Under the pieces are notes generated by a model. The model did not search any database. It had not been told where the DNA came from and worked only from the letters and a program-made list of their open reading frames with translations. The translations under genes and the position numbers were made by a program. This document shows positions 62,681 through 64,000 of a stretch of DNA of 64,000 nucleotides, one piece after another. The DNA comes from CAZMCH01 sp964564735 (GTDB lineage Bacteria > Poribacteria > DTPJ01), in contig CAZMCH010000005.1 of NCBI GenBank assembly GCA_964564735.1, positions 18,483 through 82,482 of the forward strand, in the 5' to 3' direction. Position 1 is the first letter of the stretch. Every line of letters starts with the position of its first letter.

Positions 62681-64000
62681 TTACTCTTCCGATTCTGCAA
62701 TGAACCGATCAACAACCTGTTGCCGATATTCAGGCGAAAGCGTTCTGAAAAATGCGCTGTAACCTGTAACTCGCACAACAAGATCGGGATATTTATCAGG
62801 ATCGGCATGTGCCTCAAGGATCTGCTCTTTTGAGAGAATGTTAATATTTATCAACGTCCCGCCCTGTTCATTATGAGTCTTTATCATGCTTTCAACTGCC
62901 TCAAGTCCTCCTGATTCCTCAGCTAAATGCCTATCAAAATCTAATTGTAAAGGTGCAGAATTGCCCCAGCCGGGCTGAACATAAGCAACTGCGCTTGATT
63001 TTGCAGTCGGCGCGCCGACTCCACCGGGCATGAAGCCGGGATCAGGATTTGAGCTATGCGAAATTGGATCGCCTGCTTTGCGTCCATTAGGCGTTGCACC
63101 TAGTGGTTTGCCAAGATGATAGACAATTCCATGTGAAAACAAACCGGGGATAACATTAAAGCCTTTCGGAGTTTTTGTGCCTTTTATAAGATTGGTATAG
63201 AGATCGGATATACGTTTTGCCCACCAATCCGCCCTTGATCCACCAGTGCCGAAACGAGGGATATTTTTTAACATCAATCTGACATTTTCAGCATTTTCAT
63301 AGTTATTTGCAAGATGATAGGCAAGTTCTTCCCATGTCAGACGTTTCTCGTTGATAACACGTTGTTCAATTGCAGCGAAGGAATCCGCAACAGTCGCAAG
63401 ACCAACGCCATCACAGGTTAGGTTATATATATCCACTCCGCCAGCGGATGCATCAAGCCCTCTCTCAATCGTCCCATGACAAAATAAATTAAGCACGATC
63501 TCGGGTGAATTTTCCGCTTGGCGTTCAAGATGCCAGTCAAAGCCCTCTTTTATCGTATCAACACAAATACCAAGATGATGAACATAGCGATCCCAAAGCG
63601 ATTCCATAGTCTTTGGCATATCTGATTCAGTAACATCATTAAACGCATGAATAAACGGTGAAACCAGACAAAGCCTTGTAACGTCCTGCAAGCAATATTC
63701 AATGCCCGGCAATGCTGTCCAGTTGCATCCTACCTTTGCCCTCATCCTTGCGAGTTGTATTGGAACGCCATTTTTTGCATAGCCTTCATCCAAACCTTTT
63801 GCACATGAATAACAAACTCCCGTTCCATCTTCAAATAGATACTTAACTGCCTGACGTAATAAAGCAGGATCAAGCCCATCATGGACACGCAAAGCAATAT
63901 TGGAAGGAATCTTCAATCTGTGCATGGCTTCAAGTATATGAAACGACATCGGGCTTGTTACATCATGCCCATCATGGGTAGGACCGCCTATCTGCGAATA
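62681..64000 (-). CDS. Glycyl radical enzyme of the pyruvate formate-lyase family (partial, runs off the edge)
   Basis: The C-terminal 439 residues of a longer protein; the frame is open up to base 64000 (YSQIGGPTHDGHDVTSP before the first Met). DLVVRVTGYSAFFRTLSPEY contains the Gly, 27 residues from the end, that carries the radical. KVGCNWTALPGIEYC holds the likely active Cys, though the usual G-C-V-E reads G-C-N-W. LNLFCHGTIERGLDASAGGV and LGATPNGRKAGDPISHSSNP are family blocks. Substrate unknown; PFL, glycerol dehydratase or another lyase are possible. An activase must lie outside the window. The gene is visibly GC-richer than the surroundings. Confidence 0.88.
   Translation of the reverse strand, partial: YSQIGGPTHDGHDVTSPMSFHILEAMHRLKIPSNIALRVHDGLDPALLRQAVKYLFEDGTGVCYSCAKGLDEGYAKNGVPIQLARMRAKVGCNWTALPGIEYCLQDVTRLCLVSPFIHAFNDVTESDMPKTMESLWDRYVHHLGICVDTIKEGFDWHLERQAENSPEIVLNLFCHGTIERGLDASAGGVDIYNLTCDGVGLATVADSFAAIEQRVINEKRLTWEELAYHLANNYENAENVRLMLKNIPRFGTGGSRADWWAKRISDLYTNLIKGTKTPKGFNVIPGLFSHGIVYHLGKPLGATPNGRKAGDPISHSSNPDPGFMPGGVGAPTAKSSAVAYVQPGWGNSAPLQLDFDRHLAEESGGLEAVESMIKTHNEQGGTLININILSKEQILEAHADPDKYPDLVVRVTGYSAFFRTLSPEYRQQVVDRFIAESEE

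Overview
The window looks like a stretch of a low-GC, Gram-negative bacterial genome, most likely a metagenome-derived scaffold, because a run of 10 Ns interrupts one gene. The best guess for the lineage is Candidatus Poribacteria or a close relative. This rests on the gene mix: a creatininase-family amidohydrolase, a ceramidase-like enzyme, uroporphyrinogen-decarboxylase-like proteins, TIM-barrel sugar isomerases, LamG secreted proteins and an NYPSPFNPETW-type C-terminal tail. It is an inference, not a phylogenetic result. LptD and SurA homologues show that the cell has an outer membrane.

Layout. 1-9.8 kb (minus strand): a LamG/jelly-roll secreted protein, a ceramidase-like enzyme of visibly higher GC, then an apparent operon running from a divergent sigma-54 (RpoN) through a TPR-histidine kinase (broken by the N gap) and an M6 metalloprotease to an aminotransferase. 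9.8-17.1 kb: an orphan HinfI/CcrM-type adenine methyltransferase, a small inverted-repeat element, hisF, a stub of a glycyl radical enzyme and a four-gene sugar operon (isomerase, aldo/keto reductase with ferredoxin tail, enolase-superfamily dehydratase, GATase-like/deacetylase-like protein). 17.1-24.5 kb: a RiPP-type cassette with two radical SAM/SPASM proteins, a Cys/Gly-rich 90-residue precursor, an HPr-kinase-like protein, an S26 peptidase and a nucleotidyltransferase-like protein, resembling the SynChlorMet (Scm) cassette; a convergent secreted gene lies inside it. 24.6-33.7 kb: LamG protein, PolX/PHP, GNAT, URO-D-like protein, Hfq, a TPR membrane protein, a flavin-binding protein, FlgM-like protein, fumarase alpha subunit and a DUF4038 glycoside hydrolase. 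33.7-40.8 kb: a P-loop ATPase/TPR pair, tRNA-Gln and tRNA-Glu behind a perfect consensus promoter, LamG protein, radical SAM protein, a HicB-like gene with an internal stop, a PfkB kinase and a rhamnose-isomerase-like protein. 40.9-49.6 kb: surA-lptD and a duplicated PPIC lipoprotein, separated by 1.6 kb of repeats. 49.7-64 kb: mfd, glgC, ThuA-like protein, two ABC ATPase/permease pairs, URO-D-like protein, creatininase, a HepT/MntA toxin-antitoxin pair, a frameshifted relic and a partial glycyl radical enzyme running off the right edge.

The most remarkable item is the 1312-residue LptD homologue. It carries several parvulin (PPIC) rotamase modules inserted into its beta-barrel region and lies directly downstream of surA. 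Other strong observations are the RiPP cassette with its repeated Cys-Gly-Thr-Gly precursor, a shared C-terminal K-L-A-x-T-W-x-x-I-[KR] motif on three secreted proteins, and a ~300-bp MITE-like element present twice. One MITE copy supplies the stop codon of a gene and has split two formerly adjacent genes. The intergenic DNA is unusually full of short inverted-repeat elements of several families.
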